Assembly: GCA_963720735.1 (NCBI GenBank)
Contig: CAVRGL010000008.1
Coordinates: forward strand, 62,001 to 126,000
DNA length: 64,000 nt
Direction of reading: 5' to 3'
Source of the DNA: JBBRHQ01 sp963720735
GTDB taxonomy: Bacteria; Actinomycetota; Thermoleophilia; Solirubrobacterales; 70-9
Shown: in pieces, positions 23,145-34,495 of the stretch
Numbering within the stretch: position 1 is the stretch's first letter
Layout: each line of letters opens with the position of its first letter
Translations under genes and position numbers: made by a program
The notes under the pieces: generated by a model
The model's input: only the letters and a program-made list of their open reading frames with translations
The model's database searches: none
Told to the model about the DNA's origin: nothing

Positions 23145-24185
23145 ATGGCGGGGATCGGTTATCTGGGGTCCCGAATCGCCGCACTTTGCCTGGTGGTTGC
23201 GGCGACTGCGATCACACCGTCCCTCGCCAGCGCCTCCTTCCCCGGGAAGAACGGCAAGGTCGCCTACGTCTGCCAGTACGGGCAGTTCACCGCCAACCGG
23301 TTCCCGCAGGAGATCTGCACAGTCAAGCCCGGCTCCGGACCGGTTCGGCTAACCCGCAACGCCGTGCCCGACCTCAACCCGGACTTCTCGGCCGATGGCA
23401 AGACGATTGCCTTCGAGGAGACCCATCAGGCTTCGAGCTGCAACTCCCCGCTCTGCGCCAACACCGACATCTACACGATCGGAGCGAACGGGAAGGGGCT
23501 GAAGCGGGTGACCCGGACACCCTCGGTCAGCGAGAGCGATCCGTCGATCTCCCCGAACGGAAAGACGATCGCCTACACGAAGGACCTGTTCAAAGGAAGT
23601 CCGAAGATCGGACTGGTGAGGGTCTCGGACGGCAGTTCCCTGGGGACGCTCGGCGGTGGCGTCGCTCCGAGCTGGTCACCCAACGGCAGGAAGATCGCGT
23701 TCGCCAGGCAGGACCATGTCTGGTCCGTCGGCGCCGACGCGATCGGGGACTACTCGATCTACACGATGAACGCCAACGGCTCCTCGCAAACCCGCCTCAC
23801 CAGCCTCACCACCTACGCCAACGGGGACAGCTGTCCCGCCGCGCCCGAAGGGTGTCCCGAGACCAACAGCAAGCCGGACTGGTCTCCGAACGGCACCTCG
23901 ATCGCCTGGACCATCTTCGACAGCAAGGCCCAGAACGGCTACCTCTACCGGATGGGCGCCGGCGGCGGGTCGAAGTCGTCTCTTGTTCCCTTCGGCTCGG
24001 TGGGCCTGGGATGCCCTCAGAGCTCTTCCTGGTCGCCGGACGGGAAGAAGCTCGTCTTCTCCGACGGCGTCTACTGCGCTTCCCCGGGAGGAAACCCGCC
24101 GAGCATCTGGGTCCGCGCCATCGGCGGCGGAGCTTCCACGCGGGTCGCCGCTGGGTACCAGCCCGACTGGGGCGTGCAGCCCTAG
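23145..24185 (+). CDS. Secreted TolB-like beta-propeller protein
   Basis: A 346-residue protein with a signal peptide (IAALCLVVAATAITPSLASA). Repeated units such as PDLNPDFSADGKTIAFEE, DPSISPNGKTIAYT, APSWSPNGRKIAFAR and KPDWSPNGTSIAWT are PD40/TolB propeller blades, five or more visible. These bind proteins or peptidoglycan rather than catalyse. Pairs of Cys (CNSPLCAN, SCPAAPEGCPE) suggest disulfides outside the membrane. Start ATG 23145 lies after GGGGAGG; an in-frame ATG at 21999 would run through the upstream gene. Confidence 0.78.
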   Translation: MAGIGYLGSRIAALCLVVAATAITPSLASASFPGKNGKVAYVCQYGQFTANRFPQEICTVKPGSGPVRLTRNAVPDLNPDFSADGKTIAFEETHQASSCNSPLCANTDIYTIGANGKGLKRVTRTPSVSESDPSISPNGKTIAYTKDLFKGSPKIGLVRVSDGSSLGTLGGGVAPSWSPNGRKIAFARQDHVWSVGADAIGDYSIYTMNANGSSQTRLTSLTTYANGDSCPAAPEGCPETNSKPDWSPNGTSIAWTIFDSKAQNGYLYRMGAGGGSKSSLVPFGSVGLGCPQSSSWSPDGKKLVFSDGVYCASPGGNPPSIWVRAIGGGASTRVAAGYQPDWGVQP

Positions 24186-24223
24186 CCCGGGAATCCCGCG
24201 GGCTTCGCGGGCGACAGGCTCGA

Positions 24224-24229
24224 TATCCT
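24224..24229 (+). promoter_or_regulatory. -10 element, leaderless promoter
   Basis: TATCCT, 7 bases before ATG 24237; it favours this ATG over the GTG at 24231. Confidence 0.45.
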
Positions 24230-24236
24230 CGTGACC

Positions 24237-24488
24237 ATGATCACGATCGCGAGGCTCTCTGGGGATGTGATCCACGATCCCGCTCTGCAGATCAGCTTCG
24301 CGATCGCTGCTGCGCTCATCCTCGCGGTCGCCATCGTCCTCATCCTCCGCAGCAGGCGCAAGCGGCGCGAGCGCGAGCGCCAGGGGCAGCATCCCACCGG
24401 ACCCTGGTGGCGAGGGCCGAACGCTCCCACCGAGAACGACCCGGTCTTTCCGCGCCACGGCGATCAGTCGGGCGCAGGCGGTATCTAG
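24237..24488 (+). CDS. Small single-pass membrane protein
   Basis: An 83-residue protein with one membrane helix (ISFAIAAALILAVAIVLIL) and a basic stretch RSRRKRRERERQ directly after it, so the C-terminus is probably cytoplasmic. The final part is polar and proline-rich. No family recognised. ATG 24237 is preferred because of the promoter spacing. Confidence 0.55.
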   Translation: MITIARLSGDVIHDPALQISFAIAAALILAVAIVLILRSRRKRRERERQGQHPTGPWWRGPNAPTENDPVFPRHGDQSGAGGI

Positions 24489-24593
24489 ACGCCGGGCCTG
24501 AATACGGTCTCACGCCGGAGGCCCGACGCCTCTCGCTGGCGCTCGCCGGAGGAACTGAAGTCAGCGACCGCTTCCCCGACTCTGTAAAGCCGA

Positions 24594-24667
24594 CGCGCCC
24601 GACAGGATTCGAACCTGTGACCTCATGCTCCGGAGGCATGCGCTCTATCCAGCTGAGCTACGGGCGC
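24594..24667 (-). tRNA. tRNA-Arg (anticodon CCG)
   Basis: Reading the minus strand: acceptor GCGCCCG pairs with CGGGCGC at the 3' end, the D-arm is GCTCAGCTGGATAGAGC, and the T-arm includes GGTTCGAATCC. The anticodon stem CATGC/GCATG holds loop CTCCGGA, giving anticodon CCG for the Arg codon CGG. CCA is not encoded. A discriminator G is at 24594. Apparent reading frames over this stretch are rejected. Confidence 0.97.
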
Positions 24668-24690
24668 TGAGGTGGCGGAGTCTAGAGCGA

Positions 24691-24696
24691 GATAAT
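24691..24696 (+). promoter_or_regulatory. -10 element, leaderless promoter
   Basis: GATAAT, 9 bases before ATG 24706. Confidence 0.45.
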
Positions 24697-24705
24697 CCGC
24701 CAGCG

Positions 24706-25089
24706 ATGGCGAGCGAACCCCTCGAGGTGGTGCGAAGCGGCTATGAGCTGTTCGCCCGCGGCGACCTCGACGGGGTGCTGGAGCTCTGCGACGAGGAGAT
24801 CGAGCTGATCGCCTTCGACCCGGCACCGACCAGCTTTCACGGGCGCGAGGGCGTCGGCGAGTTCCTGGCCCGGCTGTTCGGTTCCTTCGACGAGTTCCGC
24901 CTCGAGCCGGAGCGCTTCATCGAGCAGGGCGAGCGGGTCCTCGTCCTGCTGCGGAACCGGGCCCGTGCGGGGACGATCGAGGTCGACCAGCCGGGCGGGC
25001 ACCTGTGGACAGTGCGCGGCGGCAAGGGCAAGCGGATGGTCGTATACCAGGATCAGGACGAGGCGCTGAAGGCGATCGGCGCCGACTGA
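24706..25089 (+). CDS. SnoaL-like/NTF2-fold protein
   Basis: A 127-residue protein of the NTF2-like cone fold: LEVVRSGYELFARGDLDGVLELC at the start, SFHGREGVGEFLARLFGSF in the middle and a closing strand TVRGGKGKRMVVYQDQDEALKAIG. This is the broad SnoaL-like group; the ligand is unknown. The start fits a -10 at 24691-24696. It is not a near copy of the protein at 19648. Confidence 0.75.
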   Translation: MASEPLEVVRSGYELFARGDLDGVLELCDEEIELIAFDPAPTSFHGREGVGEFLARLFGSFDEFRLEPERFIEQGERVLVLLRNRARAGTIEVDQPGGHLWTVRGGKGKRMVVYQDQDEALKAIGAD

Positions 25090-25110
25090 GCCCGGGGCGC
25101 CGCCCGCCTC

Positions 25111-25116
25111 TAGGCT
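25111..25116 (+). promoter_or_regulatory. -10 element, leaderless promoter for rnz
   Basis: TAGGCT, 7 bases before ATG 25124. Confidence 0.5.
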
Positions 25117-25123
25117 GCCCGCA

Positions 25124-26092
25124 ATGGACCTCTCCGTCGCCTTCCTCGGCACCGGCGGCTCGGTGCCGACCGCCCGCCGGGCAACCGCGTGCGTGCTGAT
25201 CGCCCGCGGAGGTGAGCGGCTGATGTTCGATTGCGGCGAGGGGACGCAGCGCCAGATGCAGCGCTCCCTCGGCCTCGTCCAGGTCGATGAGATCTATCTG
25301 ACGCACTTCCACGCGGATCACTTCCTCGGCTTGCCGGGGCTGATCAAGACCTACGACCTCACCGATCGCGAGCGGCCGCTGACGATCTACGGCCCGCCGG
25401 GGCTGCGCGAGCTGTTCGCGGTCCTGCGCCCGCTCCTCGGCCGCAGCCGCTTCGAGACCTCCCTGGTCGAGATCGAGCCCGGCGAGCCGGTCGCCCACGA
25501 CGGATACGCGATCCGCCCCTTCGAGGTCGAGCACCGGGTCAGGGCCTGCGGCTACACGCTGGCCGAAGAGGATCGCCCCGGTCGCTTCGACGCCGGGGAG
25601 GCGCTCGCACTCGGCGTCCATGAGGGCCCCGCCTTCGGGGCTCTGCAGCGGGGCGAGAGCGTCGAGGCCGACTCGGGGACCGTGACCCCCGCCCAGGTCA
25701 TGGGGGAGGCGCGGGAGGGAAGGACGGTCGTGATCAGCGGTGACACCGCGCCGTGCATGGCGACCGCCGAGGCCGCCCAGGATGCCGAGCTTCTGATCCA
25801 CGATGCGAGCTTCGCCGAGGAGGAGGCGCAGCGTGCGGCGGAGACCGGGCACTCGACCGCCGGCCAGGCGGCGGCCCTGGCCCGCGAGGCGGCGGTGAAG
25901 ATGCTCGCCCTGGTCCACATATCCTCGCGCTACCACGTCGGCGCGGTCCTGGAGGAGGCCAGGGAGGTTTTCGGCAACAGCGTCGCCCCGCGCGACTTCG
26001 ACCTGGTCGAGATCCCCTTCCCGGAGCGCGGCGAGCCGCTGCTGATCCCGAACGGCGCCAAGGACCGCGACGAGGTCGCCGCCGAGGATTGA
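25124..26092 (+). CDS. rnz: Ribonuclease Z
   Basis: A 322-residue MBL-fold tRNA 3'-end endonuclease. FLGTGGSVPT near the start and the metal motif THFHADHFLGLPGL (H61, H63, D65, H66) are those of RNase Z; GDTAPC and LIHDASFAEEE provide later ligands, and HSTAGQAAALA is the usual C-terminal motif. Since the one tRNA in view lacks an encoded CCA, this processing route fits. It has a leaderless-type promoter of its own and is followed by the pyr operon. Confidence 0.9.
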   Translation: MDLSVAFLGTGGSVPTARRATACVLIARGGERLMFDCGEGTQRQMQRSLGLVQVDEIYLTHFHADHFLGLPGLIKTYDLTDRERPLTIYGPPGLRELFAVLRPLLGRSRFETSLVEIEPGEPVAHDGYAIRPFEVEHRVRACGYTLAEEDRPGRFDAGEALALGVHEGPAFGALQRGESVEADSGTVTPAQVMGEAREGRTVVISGDTAPCMATAEAAQDAELLIHDASFAEEEAQRAAETGHSTAGQAAALAREAAVKMLALVHISSRYHVGAVLEEAREVFGNSVAPRDFDLVEIPFPERGEPLLIPNGAKDRDEVAAED

Positions 26093-26121
26093 ACATCGCC
26101 TGCCGCCGCTGACGGCGCTGC

Positions 26122-26127
26122 TAGGCT
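26122..26127 (+). promoter_or_regulatory. -10 element of the pyr operon
   Basis: TAGGCT, which would start RNA near 26134, just before the PyrR hairpin. No good -35 is seen. Confidence 0.5.
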
Positions 26128-26139
26128 AGCCCCGTCGGT

Positions 26140-26172
26140 TCCTTTAACCCGGTCCAGCGAGGCCAGCAAGGA
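26140..26172 (+). promoter_or_regulatory. PyrR-binding hairpin sequestering the Shine-Dalgarno
   Basis: A stem GGTC/GGCC (26151-26154 and 26161-26164) closes the hexaloop CAGCGA, matching the CNGNGA loop that PyrR recognises. The lower stem pairs TCCTT (26140-26144) with AAGGA (26168-26172), which is the ribosome-binding site of pyrR. When PyrR with a nucleotide is bound, initiation should be blocked. There is no terminator after it, so control is translational as in mycobacteria rather than by attenuation. Confidence 0.82.
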
Positions 26173-26179
26173 GCGAGTT

Positions 26180-26794
26180 TTGAGCGAGACGGTCGTGCTC
26201 GAGCGCGACGATCTGAGGCGAACCCTGCGACGGATCGCCCACGAGGTCGTCGAGAAGAACCCCGATCCGGCCACCCTCGCCGTGGTCGGCATCCACACTC
26301 GCGGAGCCGTCCTCGCCGCTCGCCTGCACTCGATCCTCGGCGAGTTGATCGGTTCCGGATCCGAGATCCCCCTCGGTGACATCGACATCTCCTTCTACCG
26401 CGACGACATCGCCAGCCGGGGCCCCGGCTCGCAGCCGGTCGTCCACGCCTCCCACCTCGACTTCGACCTCTCGGGCCTCACCGTGGTGCTGGTCGACGAC
26501 GTCCTCTTCACCGGGCGCACGGTCAGGGCAGCGGTCGAAGCCCTGTTTGACTACGGGCGCCCGGAGCGGGTCCAGCTGGCGGTCCTCTGCGACCGCGGCC
26601 ACCGCGAGCTGCCGATCCGCCCGGACTACGTCGGCAAGAACCTGCCGACTGCCCGCGACCAGCGCGTCAACGTGAGGCTGGAGGAGACCGACGGCACCGA
26701 GATGGTGACGATCAGCGGCGAGGTCGGCTCCAGCAATGGAGCAGGGGGCCCGCTGAAGGCCCGAAGAGGCGACGACGGAAGGAGTGGAGGATGA
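26180..26794 (+). CDS. pyrR: PyrR, bifunctional pyrimidine regulator/uracil phosphoribosyltransferase
   Basis: A 204-residue type I phosphoribosyltransferase. The PRPP loop is VVLVDDVLFTGRTVRAA, preceded by GIHTRGAVLAARL. PyrR binds the mRNA hairpin found just upstream and so senses UMP/UTP against PRPP; many also make UMP from uracil. The TTG start at 26180 sits 7 bases after the sequestered AAGGAG. The C-terminal about 25 residues after TISGEV are extra, Gly-rich and probably disordered. Its stop overlaps pyrB (ATGA). Confidence 0.93.
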   Translation: MSETVVLERDDLRRTLRRIAHEVVEKNPDPATLAVVGIHTRGAVLAARLHSILGELIGSGSEIPLGDIDISFYRDDIASRGPGSQPVVHASHLDFDLSGLTVVLVDDVLFTGRTVRAAVEALFDYGRPERVQLAVLCDRGHRELPIRPDYVGKNLPTARDQRVNVRLEETDGTEMVTISGEVGSSNGAGGPLKARRGDDGRSGG

Positions 26795-27750
26795 GGCACC
26801 TGCTGACGATCGAGCAGCTCTCGCGCGGGCAAATCGAGGCGATCCTCGAGCGAGCCGAGAGCTTCGCCGAGGTCGGGCGGCGCGACATCAAGAAGGTGCC
26901 GACCCTGCGAGGCCGGACGATCGTCAGCCTCTTCTACGAGTCCAGCACCCGGACCAGCTCCTCCTTCGAGCTCGCCGCCAAACGGCTATCGGCCGACCTC
27001 GTCTCCATCAAGGCGGCCGGCTCGGCCGTCGACAAGGGCGAGTCGCTGAAGGACACGGTCGCCACCCTGTCGGCCTACGATCCGGCGGCGATCGTCCTCC
27101 GCCACCCTTACGCGGGCGCCGCGCAGCTGGTCGCGGGCTGGACCGAGGCGGCCGTGGTCAACGCCGGTGACGGCAAGCACGAGCACCCGAGCCAAGCGCT
27201 GCTCGACGTGTTCACCCTCCGCCGCAGGGTCGGGTCGCTCGAGGGAAGGCGGATCTGGATCGTCGGCGACGTCCTCCACAGCCGGGTCGCCCGCTCCAAC
27301 CTGATCGCCTTCCAGCGGATGGGCGCGGAGGTCACCCTTTGCGGCCCCCCGACCCTGATCCCGCGCGGGATCGAGCAGACGGGGTGCGAGGTCGCGCACA
27401 CGCTCGACGGGGTCGGCGAGGCCGACGTGATCTACGCCCTGCGGATGCAGAACGAGCGGATGAGCGGGGCCTTCGTGCCGTCGATCCGCGAGTACGCGAC
27501 CCACTTCCAGATCGACGCCCGGCGGCTCGGCCCTCGCCAGCTGCTGATGCACCCCGGGCCGGTCAACAGAGGGGTGGAGCTCTCGGGCGAGGTGATCGAC
27601 TGCGATCAGTCGCTGATCGCCGAGCAGGTCGCCTCGGGGCTGGTCGTGAGGATGGCGATCCTCTTCGAGATACTCACCGGCGGCGAGCGGCCCGAGGCTG
27701 TCCCCGGGCACGGGGACGAGGCTCCGACGCCGATTGGACAGCCGGCTTGA
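26791..27750 (+). CDS. pyrB: Aspartate carbamoyltransferase catalytic subunit
   Basis: A 319-residue transcarbamoylase, second step of UMP synthesis. The carbamoyl phosphate loop is ESSTRTSSSFE (STRTS at 52-56); HPGPVNRGVEL and ALRMQNERM are aspartate-domain motifs. No regulatory subunit gene pyrI is present, as usual in actinobacteria. It overlaps pyrR and pyrC by 4 bases each. Confidence 0.96.
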   Translation: MRHLLTIEQLSRGQIEAILERAESFAEVGRRDIKKVPTLRGRTIVSLFYESSTRTSSSFELAAKRLSADLVSIKAAGSAVDKGESLKDTVATLSAYDPAAIVLRHPYAGAAQLVAGWTEAAVVNAGDGKHEHPSQALLDVFTLRRRVGSLEGRRIWIVGDVLHSRVARSNLIAFQRMGAEVTLCGPPTLIPRGIEQTGCEVAHTLDGVGEADVIYALRMQNERMSGAFVPSIREYATHFQIDARRLGPRQLLMHPGPVNRGVELSGEVIDCDQSLIAEQVASGLVVRMAILFEILTGGERPEAVPGHGDEAPTPIGQPA

Positions 27751-29096
27751 GCGCCTCGCCCGAGAGGCTCACCGCCCGCGAGGCGGAGCCCGCCGAGCTG
27801 CTGATCCGCGGCGCCACGCTGCTCGATCCCGCCTCCGGAATCGACGGCTCGCACGACATCGTGGTCCGCGGCGGCGAGATCGCGGAGATCGCCGCTCCAG
27901 GCTCGGCCGAGCTGGATCGGGCCGAGGTGGTCGAGGCGGACGGACTGCACGCCTTCCCCGCCTTCTTCGACCCGCACGTCCACCTCCGCACCCCCGGGCA
28001 GGAGTACGAGGAGGACATCGAGACCGGCACCCGCGCGGCCGCGGCGGGCGGGTACTCCGGGATCATCGCGATGGCGAACACCGAGCCGCCGGTCTCCGAT
28101 GCCACCGACGTCGAGGCCCTCCACGACCGGGCCCGTGCCGAGGCCTCCGTGCCGGTGGCCTTCACCGCGACGGTGACCCGCGGGATGCACGGCGAGGAGC
28201 TGACCGAGATGGCCGAGCTCCGCGAGGCCGGTGCGATCGGCTTCTCCGACGACGGGCTGCCGATCCGGAGCGCCCGGATCATGCGCCGGGCGCTCTCCTA
28301 CCAGCGGCTCTGCGGCGGCGTGATCGCCCTGCACGAGGAGGACCCGGAGCTCTCGGGCACCGGGGTCATGCACGAGGGCCCGGTCTCGGCGACGCTCGGG
28401 CTGAGCGGCGTCCCGTCGATCTCCGAGTCGACGATGATCGCCCGCGACGTCGCGATCGCCGCCTACGAGGGAGCGAGGGTCCACGTCCAGCACCTCTCGG
28501 CCAGGGAGTCGGTCGAGGCGGTCCGGGCCGCGAAGGCCGCCGGGCTGGCGATCTCCTGCGAGGCAACCCCTCACCACCTCTGCCTCACCGACGAAGCGGT
28601 GCGCAGCCTCGACGCATCGCGGCACAAGATGAACCCGCCGCTCCGAGCAGAGGAGGACCGCCAGAGCCTGCTGGAGGGATTGCGCGAGGGGACGATCGAC
28701 TGCATCGCGACCGACCACGCGCCGCATCTCGCCGAGGAGAAGGAGGTTCCCTTCGAGGCGGCGGCGATGGGCGTCACCGGGCTGGAGACCGCTTTCGCCG
28801 CCCTCCACACCTACCTTGTGGCGCCCGGTGTGCTGGGGCTGGAGCTGCTGGTCGAGAAGCTCGGCTGCGGCGGAGAGCCCTTCGGCGTGCCCCGCGCCTC
28901 ACTTGCCCCCGGGAGCGAGGCCAACCTCGCGCTCTGCGACCTCGACGCCGAGTGGGTGGTGGGGGAGGGAGGCTTCGAGAGCCGCTCGGCCAACTCCTGG
29001 TGCGCCGGCGAGACCCTGCGCGGCCGGGTGCAGATGACGATCGCCGCCGGACGGGTCGCCTACCGGCTGCGCAGCTTCTCCCTGGGGGTTGCCTAG
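27747..29096 (+). CDS. pyrC: Dihydroorotase
   Basis: A 449-residue amidohydrolase. FFDPHVHLRTPGQEYEEDIE (HVH at 77-79) and CIATDHAPHL hold zinc ligands; this is the type I dihydroorotase of Gram-positives. The TTG start at 27747 overlaps the pyrB stop (TTGA); the frame stays open upstream to 27339 but that part lies inside pyrB. Confidence 0.94.
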   Translation: MSASPERLTAREAEPAELLIRGATLLDPASGIDGSHDIVVRGGEIAEIAAPGSAELDRAEVVEADGLHAFPAFFDPHVHLRTPGQEYEEDIETGTRAAAAGGYSGIIAMANTEPPVSDATDVEALHDRARAEASVPVAFTATVTRGMHGEELTEMAELREAGAIGFSDDGLPIRSARIMRRALSYQRLCGGVIALHEEDPELSGTGVMHEGPVSATLGLSGVPSISESTMIARDVAIAAYEGARVHVQHLSARESVEAVRAAKAAGLAISCEATPHHLCLTDEAVRSLDASRHKMNPPLRAEEDRQSLLEGLREGTIDCIATDHAPHLAEEKEVPFEAAAMGVTGLETAFAALHTYLVAPGVLGLELLVEKLGCGGEPFGVPRASLAPGSEANLALCDLDAEWVVGEGGFESRSANSWCAGETLRGRVQMTIAAGRVAYRLRSFSLGVA

Positions 29097-29116
29097 ATGC
29101 CGGGGCGGGGCCTGAG

Positions 29117-29650
29117 GTGAAGCTCGAGCGAGACAGGGCGGTGCTGGTCGTGGTCGACGTGCAGGAGGCCTTCCGCAAGGCTGTCCCGGGCTTCGAGGCG
29201 GTCGCGGAGGCGGTCAGCGTCCTGGTGCGCGGAGTCGCGGCAATGGACCTGCCGATCGTCGTCACCGAGCAATACCCGCAGGGCCTCGGTCGCACCGTCG
29301 CCGCCGTCGCCGATCATCTGCCGGCCGGGACGGAGCCGGTCGAGAAGGTGCGCTTCTCCGCCGCGGAGGCCGACGGCTTCGACCTCGGCGGCCGCGAGCA
29401 GGCGCTCGTCTGCGGGATTGAGGCACACGTCTGCGTCAACCAGACGACTCTCGATCTGCTCGGTCGCGGCCTCGAGGTGCAGGTGGTCGCCGACGCGGTC
29501 GGCTCCCGCACGGAGGAGAACCGTGAGGTGGGGTTGCACCGGGCGGAGCGGGCGGGCGCCGAGCTGACCAGCGTCGAGACGGCCCTGTTCGAGCTGCTCG
29601 GGGGCTCCGACGCGCCCGAGTTCAAGCAGGTCCAGGAGCTGGTCAAGTGA
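29117..29650 (+). CDS. Isochorismatase-family cysteine hydrolase in the pyr operon
   Basis: A 177-residue member of the isochorismatase/nicotinamidase superfamily with the catalytic triad visible: D14 in VVVDVQEAF, K77 in VEKVRF, and C106 in GIEAHVCVNQT. GIEAHVCV with the conserved cis-peptide is the group often labelled as ycaC or hydrolase; nicotinamide, ureidoacrylate and carbamoyl compounds are known substrates in the family. GTG 29117 is the only suitable start. It lies between pyrC and carA, overlapping carA by 4 bases, so it is co-expressed with pyrimidine synthesis. Its own substrate is unknown. Confidence 0.83.
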   Translation: MKLERDRAVLVVVDVQEAFRKAVPGFEAVAEAVSVLVRGVAAMDLPIVVTEQYPQGLGRTVAAVADHLPAGTEPVEKVRFSAAEADGFDLGGREQALVCGIEAHVCVNQTTLDLLGRGLEVQVVADAVGSRTEENREVGLHRAERAGAELTSVETALFELLGGSDAPEFKQVQELVK

Positions 29651-30765
29651 GGGCCGGGGACGCCTACGTGCTGCTCGAGGACGGAGCCCGGTTCGAGGGG
29701 ATCGCCTGCGGGGCCGAGGCCGAGGCGCTCGGCGAGGTCGTCTTCAACACTTCGATGACCGGCTATCAGGAATCGGTCACCGACCCCTCCTACGCGGGCC
29801 AGATCATCGCCTTCACCTATCCGCTGGTCGGCAACTACGGGGTCTCGGCCGAGGCGATGGAGTCCGACCGGATCCACGCCCGGGCGGTGATCATGCGAGA
29901 CGCGAAGAACGTCGAGGACGTGGCCAGCGCCGAGGGTGGCTGGCTCGACTGGCTGAGCGATTGCGGCGTGGCGGCGATCGGGGGCGTCGACACGCGGGCG
30001 CTCGTCCGCCACATCCGCGAGCGCGGCGCAATGCGCGGCGGCGTCTTCTCGGCCGGCACCGCGGAGGACGACGCCGCCGCGGCGATCGGCGCGGAGCCGG
30101 CGATGAGCGGAGCCGACCTGGCGGCGACGGTCACCCCGGCAGAGCCTGTGCGGATCGAGGGCGCCGGCCCGCATGTGGTCGGCATCGACACCGGGATCAA
30201 GTCGAGCATCATCCGCCAGCTTCGGGAGCGCGACTGCCGGCTCACCCTGATGCCCTGCTCGGTGGGCGCGCAGGAGGTGCTCGCCGAGGAGCCCGATCTC
30301 GTCTTCCTCGCCAACGGCCCCGGCGACCCGGCGGCGCTGGACGGGGTGGTGGAGACCGTCAGGGGCCTGATCGGCAGGCGGCCGATCGTCGGCATCTGCC
30401 TCGGTCACCAGCTGCTCTGCCGTGCGGTCGGGCTGCAGACCTTCAAGCTGCGCTTCGGCCACCGCGGCGCCAACCACCCGGTCAAGGACCTGGGGACCGG
30501 CAAGATCGACATAACTTCGCAAAATCACGGCTTCGCGGTCCGGGGGCCGGGCGGCGAGCCGACGATCGCCGGTGATCAGCCGGTGCGCTGGGAGACCGAT
30601 TTCGGCGCCGCCGAGCTCTCCCACCTGAACCTCTATGACCGCACGGTCGAGGGACTCGTCCTACGCGACGTCGCCGGCGCCACCGTCCAGTACCACCCGG
30701 AGGCCGGGCCGGGCCCTCACGACGCCCGCTACCTGTTCGACCGCTTCCTGGAGCTGGCGGCGTGA
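29647..30765 (+). CDS. carA: Carbamoyl-phosphate synthase small subunit
   Basis: A 372-residue class I glutamine amidotransferase that feeds ammonia to CarB. The nucleophile is C251 in GICLGHQLLC; the His and Glu follow in YHPEAGPGPHD. GVDTRALVRHIRE in the N-terminal half is standard. GTG start overlaps the hydrolase stop (GTGA). The stop overlaps the GNAT gene. Confidence 0.96.
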   Translation: MRAGDAYVLLEDGARFEGIACGAEAEALGEVVFNTSMTGYQESVTDPSYAGQIIAFTYPLVGNYGVSAEAMESDRIHARAVIMRDAKNVEDVASAEGGWLDWLSDCGVAAIGGVDTRALVRHIRERGAMRGGVFSAGTAEDDAAAAIGAEPAMSGADLAATVTPAEPVRIEGAGPHVVGIDTGIKSSIIRQLRERDCRLTLMPCSVGAQEVLAEEPDLVFLANGPGDPAALDGVVETVRGLIGRRPIVGICLGHQLLCRAVGLQTFKLRFGHRGANHPVKDLGTGKIDITSQNHGFAVRGPGGEPTIAGDQPVRWETDFGAAELSHLNLYDRTVEGLVLRDVAGATVQYHPEAGPGPHDARYLFDRFLELAA

Positions 30766-31372
30766 TCTGGCCGCCGCCGCGGGCGCCGCTGAGCGGCTCG
30801 ATCGTCCGGCTCGAGGCGCTCTCGCGCTCGCAGGAGGAGGCGATGCGCGAGGCGGCCCGCGACCCGCAGATCTGGACCTGGATGGACCGCACGATTCCCG
30901 GGGACGACGATGCCTTCGGGCGCTGGTTCGGGGAGCGCCTCGCGGCCTCGGAGGCGGGAACCGAATGGTGCTTCGCGACCCTCGCGGCGGCCGACGGGGC
31001 ACTGATTGGCAGCTCCTCCTTCCTCGCGGTCCGACCCGAGCACGACGGGCTGGAGATCGGCTGGACCTGGCTGGTGCCCTCGGCCTGGCGCACCGGCGCC
31101 AACCTGGAGGCGAAGCTGCTGATGATGGGGCTGGCCTTCGAGCATCTGGGCGCGATGCGGGTCGAGTTCAAGACCGACGCCCGCAACCAGCGATCCCGGG
31201 CGGCGCTGGAGGGCCTGCCCGCCACCTTCGAGGGTGTATTCCGAAAGCACATGCTGATGCGGGGGATCGGGGTCCGCGACTCGGCCTACTTCTCGATCAC
31301 CGACGAGGAGTGGCCGGCGGTCAGGGCCAACCTCGAGCAGCGGCTCGCAGATCCGGTGGGCTCGGAGGCCTG

Positions 31373-31373
<1 letters not shown>
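30762..31373 (+). CDS. GNAT (RimJ/RimL-like) acetyltransferase inserted between carA and carB
   Basis: A 203-residue acetyl-CoA-dependent acyltransferase: GSIVRLEALSRSQEEAM at the start, LEIGWTWLVPSAWRTGANLEAK (acetyl-CoA strand/loop) and MRVEFKTDARNQRSRAAL, the RimJ/RimL pattern. The acceptor may be an N-terminal amine or a small molecule. It is joined by a GTGA overlap to carA and a TGATG overlap to carB, so both CarA and CarB depend on it for coupled translation. No link with pyrimidines is known to me. Confidence 0.85.

Positions 31374-34487
<3,114 letters not shown>

Positions 34488-34495
<8 letters not shown>

Noticed and set aside
24623..24826. Minus-strand frame over the tRNA region
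   Set aside because: It covers tRNA-Arg and a neighbouring promoter; no protein similarity.
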